A program made the translations under genes and the position numbers. From positions 1,984,001-2,048,000 of the forward strand of contig JAXGMQ010000001.1 of the NCBI GenBank assembly GCA_040768585.1: DNA of 64,000 nucleotides, read 5' to 3'. Positions 1 through 9,154 of the stretch are shown in pieces. The stretch comes from JAXGMQ01 sp040768585. GTDB taxonomy: Bacteria; Caldisericota; Caldisericia; JAAYUI01. How positions within the stretch are numbered: position 1 is the first letter of the stretch; each line of letters starts with the position of its first letter. The notes beneath the pieces were generated by a model, which was not told the DNA's origin, made no database searches, and saw nothing but the letters and a program-made list of their open reading frames with translations.

Positions 1-2
1 GA

Positions 3-416
3 CAGATCGGGGCAGCACTTGCAGCTCCGATATTGTTGCATCATGACGCAGAACCCGATGAGCTTGCCAGAATCGTTGCTGCCATTGCTAATCACGATGA
101 CGACAATCCAGTAATCTCTTCTGTCACGACTGCTGTTGTTATTTTGGCTGACAAATCTGATGTTAGACGTTCGAGGGTTAGAGATCAGACAAGCACGACA
201 ATGGATATTCATGACAGAGTCAACTACGCTGTGCCAGAGGGTGGTCTAACCGTAGAAGCTGGTGTTATCACATTGAGTCTGAAGCTTGACACTGATTTTG
301 CTTGTTCGGCTGACTACATGGATATCTTCGCGCTTCGTATGAAGGCGATGAGAGCAGCATCAAAATACTTGGGGGCGGAGTTCCAGCTTCTGATAAACGA
401 CGTTAAAATATACTGA
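3..416 (+). CDS. HD-domain phosphohydrolase, 3' part
   Basis: The reading frame is open from the first bases of the window, so the 5' end lies outside and the first internal Met (33) is probably not the start. The visible 137 codons contain an IANHDDDNP stretch and, further on, LADKSDVRRSRV. This pairing is typical of a small group of HD-superfamily metal-dependent phosphohydrolases in anaerobic Gram-positive-like bacteria. The HD motif itself is expected upstream and is not visible. The C-terminal half looks like a small mixed alpha/beta domain of unknown role. The substrate is unknown. The stop codon is only a few bases before the thrS promoter, and no terminator is visible between them. 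Confidence 0.7.
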   Translation, partial: QIGAALAAPILLHHDAEPDELARIVAAIANHDDDNPVISSVTTAVVILADKSDVRRSRVRDQTSTTMDIHDRVNYAVPEGGLTVEAGVITLSLKLDTDFACSADYMDIFALRMKAMRAASKYLGAEFQLLINDVKIY

Positions 417-421
417 GGCAC

Positions 422-450
422 TTAACAAAACAAACGCTATTTGTTATACT
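422..450 (+). promoter_or_regulatory. Sigma-70-type promoter for the thrS operon
   Basis: A -35 box TTAACA (422-427) and a -10 box TATACT (445-450) are separated by exactly 17 bp. Initiation would be near 457, giving a leader of about 26 nt. That is too short for a T-box, so thrS does not appear to be tRNA-regulated in this way. Confidence 0.7.
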
Positions 451-482
451 GTCACGAACCTTATAGGTTAGGAGGATTTGAG

Positions 483-2390
483 ATGAAAGTTGCAATCGGA
501 GAAAAGCTTGTTGAGCTTGAAAGTGGACAAAACATCTTTCAGGCACTAAAGGCAGCTGAAATAGACACGAAGGACGTCTACGCCGCAAGAATTGGGGGGA
601 GACTTGTTGATTTATCAACATCTCTCACAACCGATTGCACAGTTGAGATAATCACAGCTGACAGCTCAGAGGGCAGAGAGATTTTCCTGCACTCGTCGGC
701 TCACATTTTGGCGTATGCCGTCATGAAGCTCTATCCTGACACACTCTTTGCGATTGGCCCCGCTATCAAAGATGGGTTCTACTATGATTTGGAATTCAAG
801 ACCCCAATTGCTGAAGAAGACTTGGCTAAAATTGAAAAAGAGATGAAGGCAATTGTTAAAGAGAATGTCAAGTTTGAGCGTTCCGAGATGAATAGACTCG
901 ATGCCATAAAGTTCTTCAAAGAGCGAGGAGACAAATACAAGGTTGAGCTTCTTGAGGCTTTGACTGATGAAGCGGTGTCGTTCTACACACTTGGTGATTT
1001 CATAGACCTTTGTAGGGGCCCACACCTTCCATCGTCCCGATATGTTAAAAACTTCAAACTGACCAGCATTGCAGGTGCTTATTGGCGAGGGGATGAGAAG
1101 AATCAGATGCTCACTCGCATCTATGGCACAAGTTACCCGACCGCCGAGGAACTCGATGAGCACATGAAGCGTCTTGAAGAGATAGCCAAGCGTGACCACA
1201 GAATCTTGGGACGAGAGCTAGAACTCTTCACCATTGATGAGACTGTTGGCGGTGGTCTTGTGGTGTGGCTGCAAAACGGTTCAATACTTAGAACAGTCAT
1301 CGAAGATTTCTGGAGAAATGAACACTACAAAAGAGATTACTCCATCCTCTATACCCCGCACATCGGCAAGGCTCAGCTCTGGAGGACATCTGGTCATCTA
1401 GACTTCTATGCTGAGGGTATGTACCCCTCAATGGAGCTTGAGAATGTGGACTACTATGTGCGACCAATGAACTGCCCGTTCCACATGATCAACTACAAAG
1501 CCAAAAAACGCAGCTACAGAGAACTCCCGATGCGAACAGCTGAACTCGGAACTGTCTACAGGTTTGAGCGTTCTGGCACACTCCATGGACTCCTTCGAGT
1601 CAGGGGGTTCACTCAGGATGATGCGCATATCTTCTGCACCCCTGAGCAGCTTGACGATGAGGTCAAAGGTGTCGTCAGATTTGCCATCTTCATGCTTGAG
1701 ACGTTTGGTTTCATGAAGTATGAGATATTTCTCTCAACGAGACCGAAGGACAAGTTTGTTGGGGAGATTGAGAGATGGGATACCGCTGAAAAGGCGTTGA
1801 TCAAAGCTCTTGAGGCGATGAATCTTAAGTACGATGTGGATGAGGGTGGTGGTGCATTCTATGGCCCAAAAATTGACATCAAGATAGTCGATGCTCTTGG
1901 TAGACCCTGGCAAACCACAACCTGTCAGTTCGACTTTAACCTCCCTGAGAGGTTTGACCTTACCTACATCGCTGAGGATGGCAAGGAACACCGACCGTAC
2001 ATTGTTCATAGGGCGTTGCTTGGCTCTCTTGAGCGTTTTGTTGGTTGCTTGACTGAGCATTATGCGGGAGCGTTCCCGCTCTGGCTTGCTCCAAAACAGG
2101 CTGTTGTTGTGCCAATTACCGACGATGTGAATGACTTTGCCAAGAACCTTTGCGCAAAGCTTCGTGAAGAGGGTATGAGGGCTGATGTAGACCTTGGTTC
2201 GGACAGAATGCAGGCAAAGATTCGTAATGCTGAACTCAAGAAAGTGCCATATGTCCTTGTTGTAGGTAGGCGTGAGGCTGAGGAAGGAAAGGTTGCAGTC
2301 AGGCGACACGGCAAGGGCGATCAGGGTGCCATTAGGGTCGAAGAGTTGATTGAGATGATGGTGAAAGAGGTTCGTGAGAAAACAAACTAG
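483..2390 (+). CDS. thrS: Threonine--tRNA ligase
   Basis: This 635-residue protein charges tRNA-Thr in the cytoplasm. The domain order is complete: TGS domain (about 1-60), editing domain with the HxxxH motif at residues 70-74 (HSSAH) and the CRGPH element, class II catalytic core with the zinc-binding Cys in MNCPFHM and motif 3 around RALLGSLERF, and a C-terminal anticodon-binding domain (about 535-635). The start at 483 is chosen because AGGAGG (470-475) sits 7 bases upstream. An in-frame ATG at 441 lies inside the promoter region and would add 14 unrelated residues. It is the first gene of a long operon, and its 3' end overlaps the next gene by 17 bp. Confidence 0.97.
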   Translation: MKVAIGEKLVELESGQNIFQALKAAEIDTKDVYAARIGGRLVDLSTSLTTDCTVEIITADSSEGREIFLHSSAHILAYAVMKLYPDTLFAIGPAIKDGFYYDLEFKTPIAEEDLAKIEKEMKAIVKENVKFERSEMNRLDAIKFFKERGDKYKVELLEALTDEAVSFYTLGDFIDLCRGPHLPSSRYVKNFKLTSIAGAYWRGDEKNQMLTRIYGTSYPTAEELDEHMKRLEEIAKRDHRILGRELELFTIDETVGGGLVVWLQNGSILRTVIEDFWRNEHYKRDYSILYTPHIGKAQLWRTSGHLDFYAEGMYPSMELENVDYYVRPMNCPFHMINYKAKKRSYRELPMRTAELGTVYRFERSGTLHGLLRVRGFTQDDAHIFCTPEQLDDEVKGVVRFAIFMLETFGFMKYEIFLSTRPKDKFVGEIERWDTAEKALIKALEAMNLKYDVDEGGGAFYGPKIDIKIVDALGRPWQTTTCQFDFNLPERFDLTYIAEDGKEHRPYIVHRALLGSLERFVGCLTEHYAGAFPLWLAPKQAVVVPITDDVNDFAKNLCAKLREEGMRADVDLGSDRMQAKIRNAELKKVPYVLVVGRREAEEGKVAVRRHGKGDQGAIRVEELIEMMVKEVREKTN

Positions 2391-2838
2391 GCTAGCACTT
2401 GCCTGGTTGATAATAGGTCTTGGTGGGGCAGCTGTTGCTGCCCTGCTTGGCATTTTGGTGAATCTAACAACCATAATGCCGTTTGGCAGCTACATCGTTC
2501 TTCTTCTCATTTCTCTTGGGTTTCTCCCTGGATTGTTTGGAGCCTTTAGTCAGAGAGTACTTGGTCTGATAACGCTTGTAGCGATTCCATTTTCGATTGT
2601 CTGGGGAATTGTTCACATCATGCTTGGGTATCATGATATCTGGCAGTATGTTCTTGTTCTTGATTTTATCAGAATTTTCTCAATTGGGGTCATCATCGGT
2701 TGCCTTCTTCAGATGATATTGCCCACAAAGCCAGTGAAGAACGGAACTGACACAGTAAAAGGGCGAATTGAAACCAGAAATGCAATCCATCCAGAAGCCG
2801 TAAAAACCAGGAAAGAAGCGAAGTACTATGAAGTGTGA
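2374..2838 (+). CDS. Small four-helix membrane protein, unknown
   Basis: The protein has 154 residues, with about four hydrophobic segments (roughly 9-30, 36-56, 62-84, 93-115) followed by a polar, basic tail of about 35 residues. I do not recognise the family. The start is GTG at 2374, inside the end of thrS; AAAGAGG lies 3 bases upstream, which is close for a ribosome binding site. Its last codons overlap the next gene by 11 bp, so the two are probably translationally coupled. The coupling to a zinc-finger protein suggests a membrane/cytoplasm pair, but this is inference only. Confidence 0.7.
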   Translation: MRKQTRLALAWLIIGLGGAAVAALLGILVNLTTIMPFGSYIVLLLISLGFLPGLFGAFSQRVLGLITLVAIPFSIVWGIVHIMLGYHDIWQYVLVLDFIRIFSIGVIIGCLLQMILPTKPVKNGTDTVKGRIETRNAIHPEAVKTRKEAKYYEV

Positions 2839-3037
2839 GATTGTGCTACAGAAGCTTGTGCGATATGTTGAAGGTTCATTGACATCTGAGGAGAAATCAG
2901 TGATTGACGCGCACCTTGAGAGCTGCTTCAATTGCTCCTACCACCTTTTGCAGCTTCGAAGAAAAAGGATAACAATCGAGTCAAACTCTCAATCCGTTTC
3001 TATCGTGTTTTTGGAGGTGACAAAACATGAAATTTGA
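2828..3037 (+). CDS. Anti-sigma-type zinc-finger (zf-HC2-like) protein
   Basis: The 69-residue protein carries a H-x3-C-x2-C arrangement (HLESCFNC) preceded by CEIVLQKLVRYVEGSLT and a helical EEKSVIDAHL. This is the pattern of the putative zinc-finger domain at the N-terminus of many anti-sigma factors. There is no transmembrane segment and no sigma-factor gene next to it, so a classic membrane anti-sigma role is not supported. It overlaps the preceding membrane-protein gene and the following Clp ATPase gene by 11 bp each. It could act as a small soluble regulator of either neighbour. Confidence 0.6.
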   Translation: MKCEIVLQKLVRYVEGSLTSEEKSVIDAHLESCFNCSYHLLQLRRKRITIESNSQSVSIVFLEVTKHEI

Positions 3038-5408
3038 TAGATACACCGAGGAGCTCCGAAACATCTTAAGCGATGCTCAACAGGTGATGGGCAGGTATGG
3101 TGGATATGAGCTTGATTGCGAACATTTGCTTGTTTCCCTCCTAGAGTCGGACAACGTTGCAAAGAAGGTACTATCCGATCTTGGCGTGGGGTGGAGCCAG
3201 ATAAAATCTCAGACAGAAAAGGTGCTCGCAAGAACATCGAAACCTGCCGCGGCTCAGTCTGGTCAGATATATATTTCACCAAGAGCCAAATCCACCTTGG
3301 ACAGAGCTGAAGCCGAGGCTGACGCCCTGGGTGATGAGTATGTCGGCCCTGAGCACCTTCTTGTGGCTCTTGCATCTGACACAAGAGACGTCGGTCAGAT
3401 TCTTGGTCAAGCAGGAGTTGACAAAGAAAAGATACTCCAAGCCCTTGCCTCGCTTCGAGGGGCAAAGGGTGCCGATGGAGGTCAGAATAAATCAGCGCTT
3501 GATAAGTATACAAGAGACCTGACTGAGATGGCAAAGAAGGGAAAGCTTGACCCTGTCATTGGCAGAAAGCTTGAGATAGAGCGCTGTCTTGAGGTGTTGT
3601 CAAGAAGGACAAAGAACAACCCTGTCCTCATTGGCGAGGCTGGTGTTGGAAAAACAGCGATTGTTGAAGGGATTGCTCAGAGGATAGTTGATGGCAAGGT
3701 GCCAGTTTCGATGAGGGGAAAGAGAATTCTCTCGCTAGACATGGGTGCGCTTGTTGCTGGCACCAAGTTTAGGGGTGAGTTCGAGGAAAGGCTCAAGGCT
3801 GTCATTGATGAGGTGAAAGCATCGAGTGGTAGTATAATTCTATTTATTGATGAGCTTCACCTCGTAATGGGTGCTGGCGCTGCTGAGGGTGCGATGGATG
3901 CCTCGAACCTCTTAAAGCCAGCCCTTGCGAGGGGAGAGCTTCACTGTATTGGTGCTACAACAACTGACGAGTATACAAAGCACATCGAAAAAGACTCAGC
4001 ACTTGAGAGGCGATTCCAGCCTGTTATGACGCCTGAGCCGTCGATTGCTGACACGGTGGAGATTCTAAGGGGATTACGGGATAAATATGAATCACACCAC
4101 CAAGTCAAAATAACCGACGATGCGCTCGTTGCCGCAGCTAACCTGTCGGCAAGATACATCACGAACAGGCATTTGCCAGACAAGGCAATCGACTTAATTG
4201 ATGAGACAGCCGCAAAAATCAGGGTTGCCAAGGAGTCAGCTCCAAGCTTGGAGCGAGACAGGCTCAGGAGAGAGATGAAAGAGCTGGAGCGTGAGGCGAT
4301 AGCTGCAGCGTCGCAAGGAGACCCACAAAGAGCTGAGAAGTGCAAAACCGAGTATGAAAAAAAGAAAACCGAATTTGATAAGTTGGATACTGAGGTTCAA
4401 AGGGAGATAAGTGTTTCGGAGGTTGTTGATGAGAAAGCGATAGCCGACACTGTCTCGAGGTGGACTGGTATCCCGGTTTCATCACTTACAGAATCCGAAC
4501 AGCAGAAACTCCTCAAACTCGAAGACAGATTGCACGCACGGGTTATCGGTCAGGATGAGGCTGTGACTGCCGTGTCGCAAGCTGTAAGGCGCTCGAGAGC
4601 AGGGCTCTCCGACCCAAACAAACCAATCGGGTCGTTTCTGTTTCTTGGACCAACGGGTGTCGGTAAAACAGAGCTTGCCAAGAGCTTAGCGCAATTGTTG
4701 TTTGATGATGAGAATGCCCTGACTCGAATTGATATGTCTGAGTATATGGAAAAGCATTCCGTAGCGAGATTGATTGGAGCGCCTCCTGGATATGTCGGCT
4801 ACGACCAGGGGGGTCAGCTCACGGAGGTCGTCAGACGCAGACCTTTTCAGGTATTACTTTTCGATGAGATTGAGAAGGCTCATGCCGACGTCTTCAACGT
4901 TTTTCTGCAGCTACTCGATGATGGCAGATTGACCGATGGAAAAGGAAGAACTGTCGATTTTAGAAACACCATAGTCATTATGACCTCCAACCTCGGCGCA
5001 AGTCTTGTGACTCCTGATATGCCATATGAGCAAATGAGAGAAAGGTATCTGGAGGCCGTCAAGAGTAACTTCAGACCGGAGTTTGTGAATAGACTCGATG
5101 AGATCATTGTGTTCTCGCATCTGACTGAGGATGAAATTAAGCAGATAGCCAAACTTCAAATTAAGATACTTGAAGACAAGCTCAAACAGAGGAAAATGTC
5201 TCTTGTTTTGACTGAGAGTGCGTTGTCACAGATTGCCAAGCTTGGTTACTCCGCTGAGTATGGCGCGAGGCCCCTGAAGAGATTGATAAATCAGAGAATA
5301 GAGAACCAATTGGCTTTGATGATTCTCGATGGCAAGATAACAGAGGGTGATACTGTGATGATAGACTCTGATGGACAAGAGTTCTTGATTAAAAAGGGTG
5401 AACAATGA
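3027..5408 (+). CDS. Clp/Hsp100 AAA+ ATPase (ClpB/ClpC family), short middle domain
   Basis: The 793-residue protein has two AAA+ modules. A double Clp-N repeat (about 1-145) precedes D1, with Walker A GEAGVGKT (203-210), Walker B ILFIDE (271-276) and a KFRG pore loop (about 247-250). A short coiled linker (about 403-470) follows, then D2 with Walker A GPTGVGKT (541-548), Walker B LLFDE (610-614) and pore loop GYVGY (588-592). The linker is much shorter than the usual ClpB middle domain and resembles ClpC in length. However, D2 is ClpB-like, and the stretch after MTSNLGAS has no VGF/IGF-type ClpP-docking tripeptide. A disaggregase or unfoldase without ClpP is therefore as likely as a protease subunit. 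GGAGG lies just upstream of the ATG. Confidence 0.9.
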   Translation: MKFDRYTEELRNILSDAQQVMGRYGGYELDCEHLLVSLLESDNVAKKVLSDLGVGWSQIKSQTEKVLARTSKPAAAQSGQIYISPRAKSTLDRAEAEADALGDEYVGPEHLLVALASDTRDVGQILGQAGVDKEKILQALASLRGAKGADGGQNKSALDKYTRDLTEMAKKGKLDPVIGRKLEIERCLEVLSRRTKNNPVLIGEAGVGKTAIVEGIAQRIVDGKVPVSMRGKRILSLDMGALVAGTKFRGEFEERLKAVIDEVKASSGSIILFIDELHLVMGAGAAEGAMDASNLLKPALARGELHCIGATTTDEYTKHIEKDSALERRFQPVMTPEPSIADTVEILRGLRDKYESHHQVKITDDALVAAANLSARYITNRHLPDKAIDLIDETAAKIRVAKESAPSLERDRLRREMKELEREAIAAASQGDPQRAEKCKTEYEKKKTEFDKLDTEVQREISVSEVVDEKAIADTVSRWTGIPVSSLTESEQQKLLKLEDRLHARVIGQDEAVTAVSQAVRRSRAGLSDPNKPIGSFLFLGPTGVGKTELAKSLAQLLFDDENALTRIDMSEYMEKHSVARLIGAPPGYVGYDQGGQLTEVVRRRPFQVLLFDEIEKAHADVFNVFLQLLDDGRLTDGKGRTVDFRNTIVIMTSNLGASLVTPDMPYEQMRERYLEAVKSNFRPEFVNRLDEIIVFSHLTEDEIKQIAKLQIKILEDKLKQRKMSLVLTESALSQIAKLGYSAEYGARPLKRLINQRIENQLALMILDGKITEGDTVMIDSDGQEFLIKKGEQ

Positions 5409-5941
5409 GATTTATTGATGATAGAGGCAGACTCTTTGGAAAACTGAACGTCATTGACCTGGTGATAGTCATAATAATCGGTTTTGGGCTGTACTGGGCT
5501 GGCTCACAGGTAGTCGAAAAGTTCATGGCGTCAGAGGATGTTTTTGATAAATATAGGGTTGTCCTTCGAGCCGAGAACGTTCATGCTGAAATGATTGATG
5601 CCGTAAAAGTCGGCTATAAGCTCATTGAACGCTCAGGTAACGTCATAGGTCATGTTGACCTTCCAGAACCACAGCTTCAGGATGCTATTGTCTATGTCAG
5701 GACGCCACAGGGCACAATCGAAGGGTCGACAGCCCAACTCGTTGTCGAGGGTAGCATTCAACCCAAACTCAAAGACATGGATATCACCGTTATTCTCGAG
5801 GCGAGAAAAGGGCAACGTATCAAGTATAACACGGTAAATATGCTTGTTGGTTCCAGGCTCGAATACGATTTTGTCAGTGAGGGTATGCTGGGGGCGCACA
5901 TGAAATGTCTCTGTGTGTCGATAGATAAACTGGAGGACTGA
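5405..5941 (+). CDS. DUF4330-type membrane-anchored protein
   Basis: The 178-residue protein starts with MRFIDDRGRLFGKLNVIDL, the hallmark opening of DUF4330 proteins, followed by a single transmembrane helix (about 16-36). The rest is an extracytoplasmic domain rich in beta strands. The molecular function of this family is unknown. It overlaps the Clp gene by 4 bp (ATGA) and ends one base before the murJ start, so it belongs to the same translation-coupled block. Its position before murJ and an LCP protein suggests a link to the cell envelope, but nothing in the sequence proves it. Confidence 0.75.
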   Translation: MRFIDDRGRLFGKLNVIDLVIVIIIGFGLYWAGSQVVEKFMASEDVFDKYRVVLRAENVHAEMIDAVKVGYKLIERSGNVIGHVDLPEPQLQDAIVYVRTPQGTIEGSTAQLVVEGSIQPKLKDMDITVILEARKGQRIKYNTVNMLVGSRLEYDFVSEGMLGAHMKCLCVSIDKLED

Positions 5942-5942
5942 T

Positions 5943-7502
5943 TTGAACCAGAGAAAACTCCTAAAAGATATTGGAATAGTGACTGTTGTTCTCGGTCTTG
6001 CGCGAGTTTTTGGTTTTGTGCGCGATACAATAATGCTTCCGCGTTTTGGCATGGAGAAAATGACCGATGCTTGGAACATCTCTTCAAAGATTCCAATGAC
6101 AATCTCCGTGCTCCTTATGACGGGTGTTTTCTCTGCGGTGTTTATTCCAATTTTCACCAAGTACATAGTCAACAAGGATTTCAAAGGACTCACAAAGCTT
6201 GTTGGGGTGCTTTTCACTGTTATCACAGTTGGTTTCACAGTCATTATGATTCTTGGGATGATTTTTGCTGAACCAATTGTCAAATATGTTCTCACTAGCC
6301 CAGGAGCTAATCCTGAGATGCTAGAAACCGCCATCAACCTGTTTAGGATAATGATGCCTGCCGTTCTTCTCATGGCTTGGTCAGGACTTCTAACAGGCAT
6401 CCACCAGTCATTCCAAAGGTTTACTCTTCCCGCTGTTGGCAACCTTTTGCTAAACCTCTCATTTATTGCAGCCCTTGTTTTCCTCCCGAAGTCGTGGGGG
6501 ATTTACGTTATGGCCTATGGTTTACTTGTTGGCTCATTCCTGCTTTTTGTTGTTCAACTCCCTGGAGTTTTTGGCAAGAATCTAAAGCTCAATATCAATG
6601 TTGACTTGAAACATCCAGCACTCACAGGAATTGGCAGCTTGATAATCCCAGTGCTTCTTGGTTCTGGTATCTCCTATATCATCCCATTCTTTGAAAACTA
6701 TATTGCATCGGCTCTCATGGTTGGTTCTGTCACGGCATACACAACTGCTTGGAAGGTCAGTCAACTTCCTCTTTCGATTTTTATCATGACCATCTCGACC
6801 GTTATTTTCCCTCAGTTTTCGACATCAGTTGCCCTCAACAGACCTGAGGCTCTCAAATACAATATCATCTGGGGACTCAAACTTGTGGCGTTTATCATCA
6901 TCCCCTGTGGCATTGGCATCCTAGCTCTTGCTGAACCAATGGTAGTAACGCTGTTCCTGCGGGGTGAGTTTACGATGCTCGATGCAATAAGAGTTGCTCA
7001 GCCATTGTCGATATATGCCATTGCACTTCTCCCATGGGCATTCAGTGCCGTTCTTGTGAAGGTGTTCTACTCTATGGGTGATACCAAAACACCAGTCTGG
7101 ATAGCTCTCATCAGTGTGACGCTCCTGGTTGCCCTTGAGCTTATCTTTGTCCGAATCTGGAACGTAATGGGCATGGCGATTGGCTCTGCAACTGCTGCAT
7201 TTGTCAGCATGCTCTTACAACTTGTGATGGTGCGGAAAAAGATTGGTAATTTCGGGATTTCGAGTTTGCTAATCTCTGTTATCAAAAGCACTATATCGGC
7301 AGGTGTGATGGGGGTTGTTGCTTTCTATACCTCACACAGAGCCATGAATGTTGTTAACCAGGCGACAAACACAGGAAGAATACTCTCGCTTACGTTTGCC
7401 ATCGTTGCAGGCATTATTGTCTATATTGGGATGATGTACCTCATCAATCGTGCTGAGTTGAGAGAGGTATTCTCAGCTCTCTCTAGGAAGGAGGCGGTGT
7501 GA
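5943..7502 (+). CDS. murJ: Lipid II flippase MurJ (MviN family)
   Basis: The 519-residue polytopic membrane protein of the MOP superfamily has about 14 hydrophobic helices and the typical early signature LGLARVFGFVRDTIMLPRFG. The family exports lipid-linked peptidoglycan precursor across the inner membrane. The start is TTG at 5943, supported by GGAGG at 5932-5936 with 6-base spacing. It is followed immediately by a wall-polymer transferase gene whose GTG start overlaps the murJ stop, which fits an envelope-assembly block. A general polysaccharide flippase role cannot be fully excluded, but full length and N-terminal motif favour MurJ. Confidence 0.92.
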   Translation: MNQRKLLKDIGIVTVVLGLARVFGFVRDTIMLPRFGMEKMTDAWNISSKIPMTISVLLMTGVFSAVFIPIFTKYIVNKDFKGLTKLVGVLFTVITVGFTVIMILGMIFAEPIVKYVLTSPGANPEMLETAINLFRIMMPAVLLMAWSGLLTGIHQSFQRFTLPAVGNLLLNLSFIAALVFLPKSWGIYVMAYGLLVGSFLLFVVQLPGVFGKNLKLNINVDLKHPALTGIGSLIIPVLLGSGISYIIPFFENYIASALMVGSVTAYTTAWKVSQLPLSIFIMTISTVIFPQFSTSVALNRPEALKYNIIWGLKLVAFIIIPCGIGILALAEPMVVTLFLRGEFTMLDAIRVAQPLSIYAIALLPWAFSAVLVKVFYSMGDTKTPVWIALISVTLLVALELIFVRIWNVMGMAIGSATAAFVSMLLQLVMVRKKIGNFGISSLLISVIKSTISAGVMGVVAFYTSHRAMNVVNQATNTGRILSLTFAIVAGIIVYIGMMYLINRAELREVFSALSRKEAV

Positions 7503-8551
7503 GGCATCTGTATCCAGCCAGAAAGAAGAGAAAATCAGTTGGATATATCGTAGTCCTCATACTCATAGGGCTTCTGTTCCTTGGAATTTTCTATGGAGCA
7601 AACTACGCCTGGCAGATAATTGCGGCATCAAGAATCACAACCTATGTGTCACGAGCTGAAAAGTTTGACATAAACAATAGAATGAATCTGCTGCTATTGG
7701 CGGTGGATGCACCAACATTACAAGAAGCATCCAGATGTGATACAATCAAACTCTTTTCAATAGAGCCAAAAAAACCGTCCATAACAATTATGACGATTCC
7801 GAGGGATTCATGGGTTTCCCCGGCGGGATTTCCTGAGACCAAGACAAAAATAAATGCTATTAACAATCAGATGGTAAGTGTTCATTATGGGACGCCTAAG
7901 CTTATTGAAACAATAGAGGAGCTCCTTGGAATCAAGATTCATGGATATGTGAAGATAAACTATAATGGTTTCATCAATGTTGTGGATACAATTGGTGGGA
8001 TTGATATGAATGTCGAGAAACCAATGCATTATGTTGATACCGTTGATGGATATCAGATTCATATAGACAAAGGATTCCAGCATCTCGACGGTGAGAGAGC
8101 GCTTCAATATGTCAGATTCAGAAGTGATGCAAATGCTGACTATGCCTACTGGGACGGCAAAGTTCTTGGGCGATCAGCAAGACAAACTGAATTCATTAAA
8201 GCTCTTCTTAACGAAATGGCGAAGCCTTCAAGCTGGAGTAAGATTCCAGACGCTATTACCGCAACTATGCAAAATGTAGAAACAGATATCCCCATGAGTG
8301 AGATATTCTCTTTTGTAGAGATTCTCCGAAGGGTAGGCACTGGTTCAATAAATGAGATTCCATTTCCAGCAACTCCGGATGAGGTCTATGATGCATGGCT
8401 TGATCAGATGATTAGCATTCTGAATGTCAATCGTTATGAGCTCTCGCTACTCGTCCAACAACACTTCATCGATCATGATGAAACCCCACCGTTGGTTGAA
8501 AACTTGGAGACAACACCCGATGAAGACTCGAGCCCTGAGGGGGAACAATGA
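7499..8551 (+). CDS. LytR-CpsA-Psr (LCP) family wall-polymer transferase
   Basis: The 350-residue protein has a short cytoplasmic N-terminus, one transmembrane helix (about 14-36) and an extracellular LCP domain. Family landmarks include the SRCDTIKL stretch, MTIPRDSWV, the central GYVKINYNGFINVVDTIGG element and the C-terminal ALQYVRFRSD...GRSARQTEFIKAL segment with the conserved arginines that bind the polyprenyl pyrophosphate. LCP enzymes attach anionic polymers or glycans to peptidoglycan or proteins. The GTG start overlaps the murJ stop (GTGTGA) and is preceded by AAGGAGG. The acidic C-terminal tail (about 325-350) looks disordered. The nearby O-antigen-ligase-like gene may make its substrate. 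Confidence 0.9.
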   Translation: MRHLYPARKKRKSVGYIVVLILIGLLFLGIFYGANYAWQIIAASRITTYVSRAEKFDINNRMNLLLLAVDAPTLQEASRCDTIKLFSIEPKKPSITIMTIPRDSWVSPAGFPETKTKINAINNQMVSVHYGTPKLIETIEELLGIKIHGYVKINYNGFINVVDTIGGIDMNVEKPMHYVDTVDGYQIHIDKGFQHLDGERALQYVRFRSDANADYAYWDGKVLGRSARQTEFIKALLNEMAKPSSWSKIPDAITATMQNVETDIPMSEIFSFVEILRRVGTGSINEIPFPATPDEVYDAWLDQMISILNVNRYELSLLVQQHFIDHDETPPLVENLETTPDEDSSPEGEQ

Positions 8552-8599
8552 TGCATTTTCCGAGTCAGGCCTTTTCAGGGGATACAAAAGGTTGCTCTG

Positions 8600-9154
8600 A
8601 TGCGATTTGAACCACGACTCATTTTTGAAGGTAGCGTCCTTGGCAAAGGTTGGAATTGGCTGAGTCGGGTCTATGATGACTCCTTTTTTTCGGGATTCTT
8701 TGTCCGACTTCTTGGTTTCTGGGATAGATGCGTTTCGGGGAGTCTGTTTGTTGGCTTCGTAACAGGCAAGGAGCTTGGTTGGAGGAGAATCACTGATAGG
8801 CCAAGTGTTATTGGTTCAAAGCTAGATTTGGGATTTAAGAGGTTTGTTGGCTGGATTGAAAAAATCTTTGGAAAGGACTCACGTTTCCAAAACTCATTTT
8901 CAGTTGATTTGGTAAAGAAACTCTCAGCATATGTTCTTGAATCGCCATTCCACGTGATTGGCATTGTTGGGTGCGGTTTCTTTGGAACATATGGAATCAT
9001 TAAGCTTCTGTTTGTCGGTATCTCAAAAACTGGTTTGTTCCTTGTATTGACGATGTTTATTGTCTGTGTTCTTCTCCTTTTTGTGAATGTGACATGGAGT
9101 GCAATGATCGAAGGAAGCTGGATTTTGAAGAGATTGGACGAGATTGATGACTAG
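8600..9154 (+). CDS. Unknown membrane protein next to an O-antigen-ligase-like gene
   Basis: The 184-residue protein is of unknown family. The first 130 residues are amphipathic and rich in Phe, Trp, Gly and Arg, with little sign of a long transmembrane helix. Two strongly hydrophobic helices follow near residues 117-135 and 140-165. The stop overlaps the start of the ligase-like gene by about 8-11 bp, so both are probably made together. A reasonable inference is an accessory or N-terminal partner of the ligase-like protein, since these can carry variable N-terminal extensions. AAAAGG lies about 8 bases before the ATG. Confidence 0.65.
   Translation: MRFEPRLIFEGSVLGKGWNWLSRVYDDSFFSGFFVRLLGFWDRCVSGSLFVGFVTGKELGWRRITDRPSVIGSKLDLGFKRFVGWIEKIFGKDSRFQNSFSVDLVKKLSAYVLESPFHVIGIVGCGFFGTYGIIKLLFVGISKTGLFLVLTMFIVCVLLLFVNVTWSAMIEGSWILKRLDEIDD

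Noticed and set aside
441..482. Upstream in-frame ATG for thrS at 441
   Set aside because: It lies before the -10 box ends, and AGGAGG is correctly spaced for the ATG at 483.
1734..2474. Long minus-strand open frame
   Set aside because: It is fully antisense to thrS and the next gene, with no ribosome binding site and no recognisable motif.
5633..6442. Minus-strand open frame of 269 codons
   Set aside because: It crosses the DUF4330 and murJ genes in antisense; composition is that of a mirror frame.
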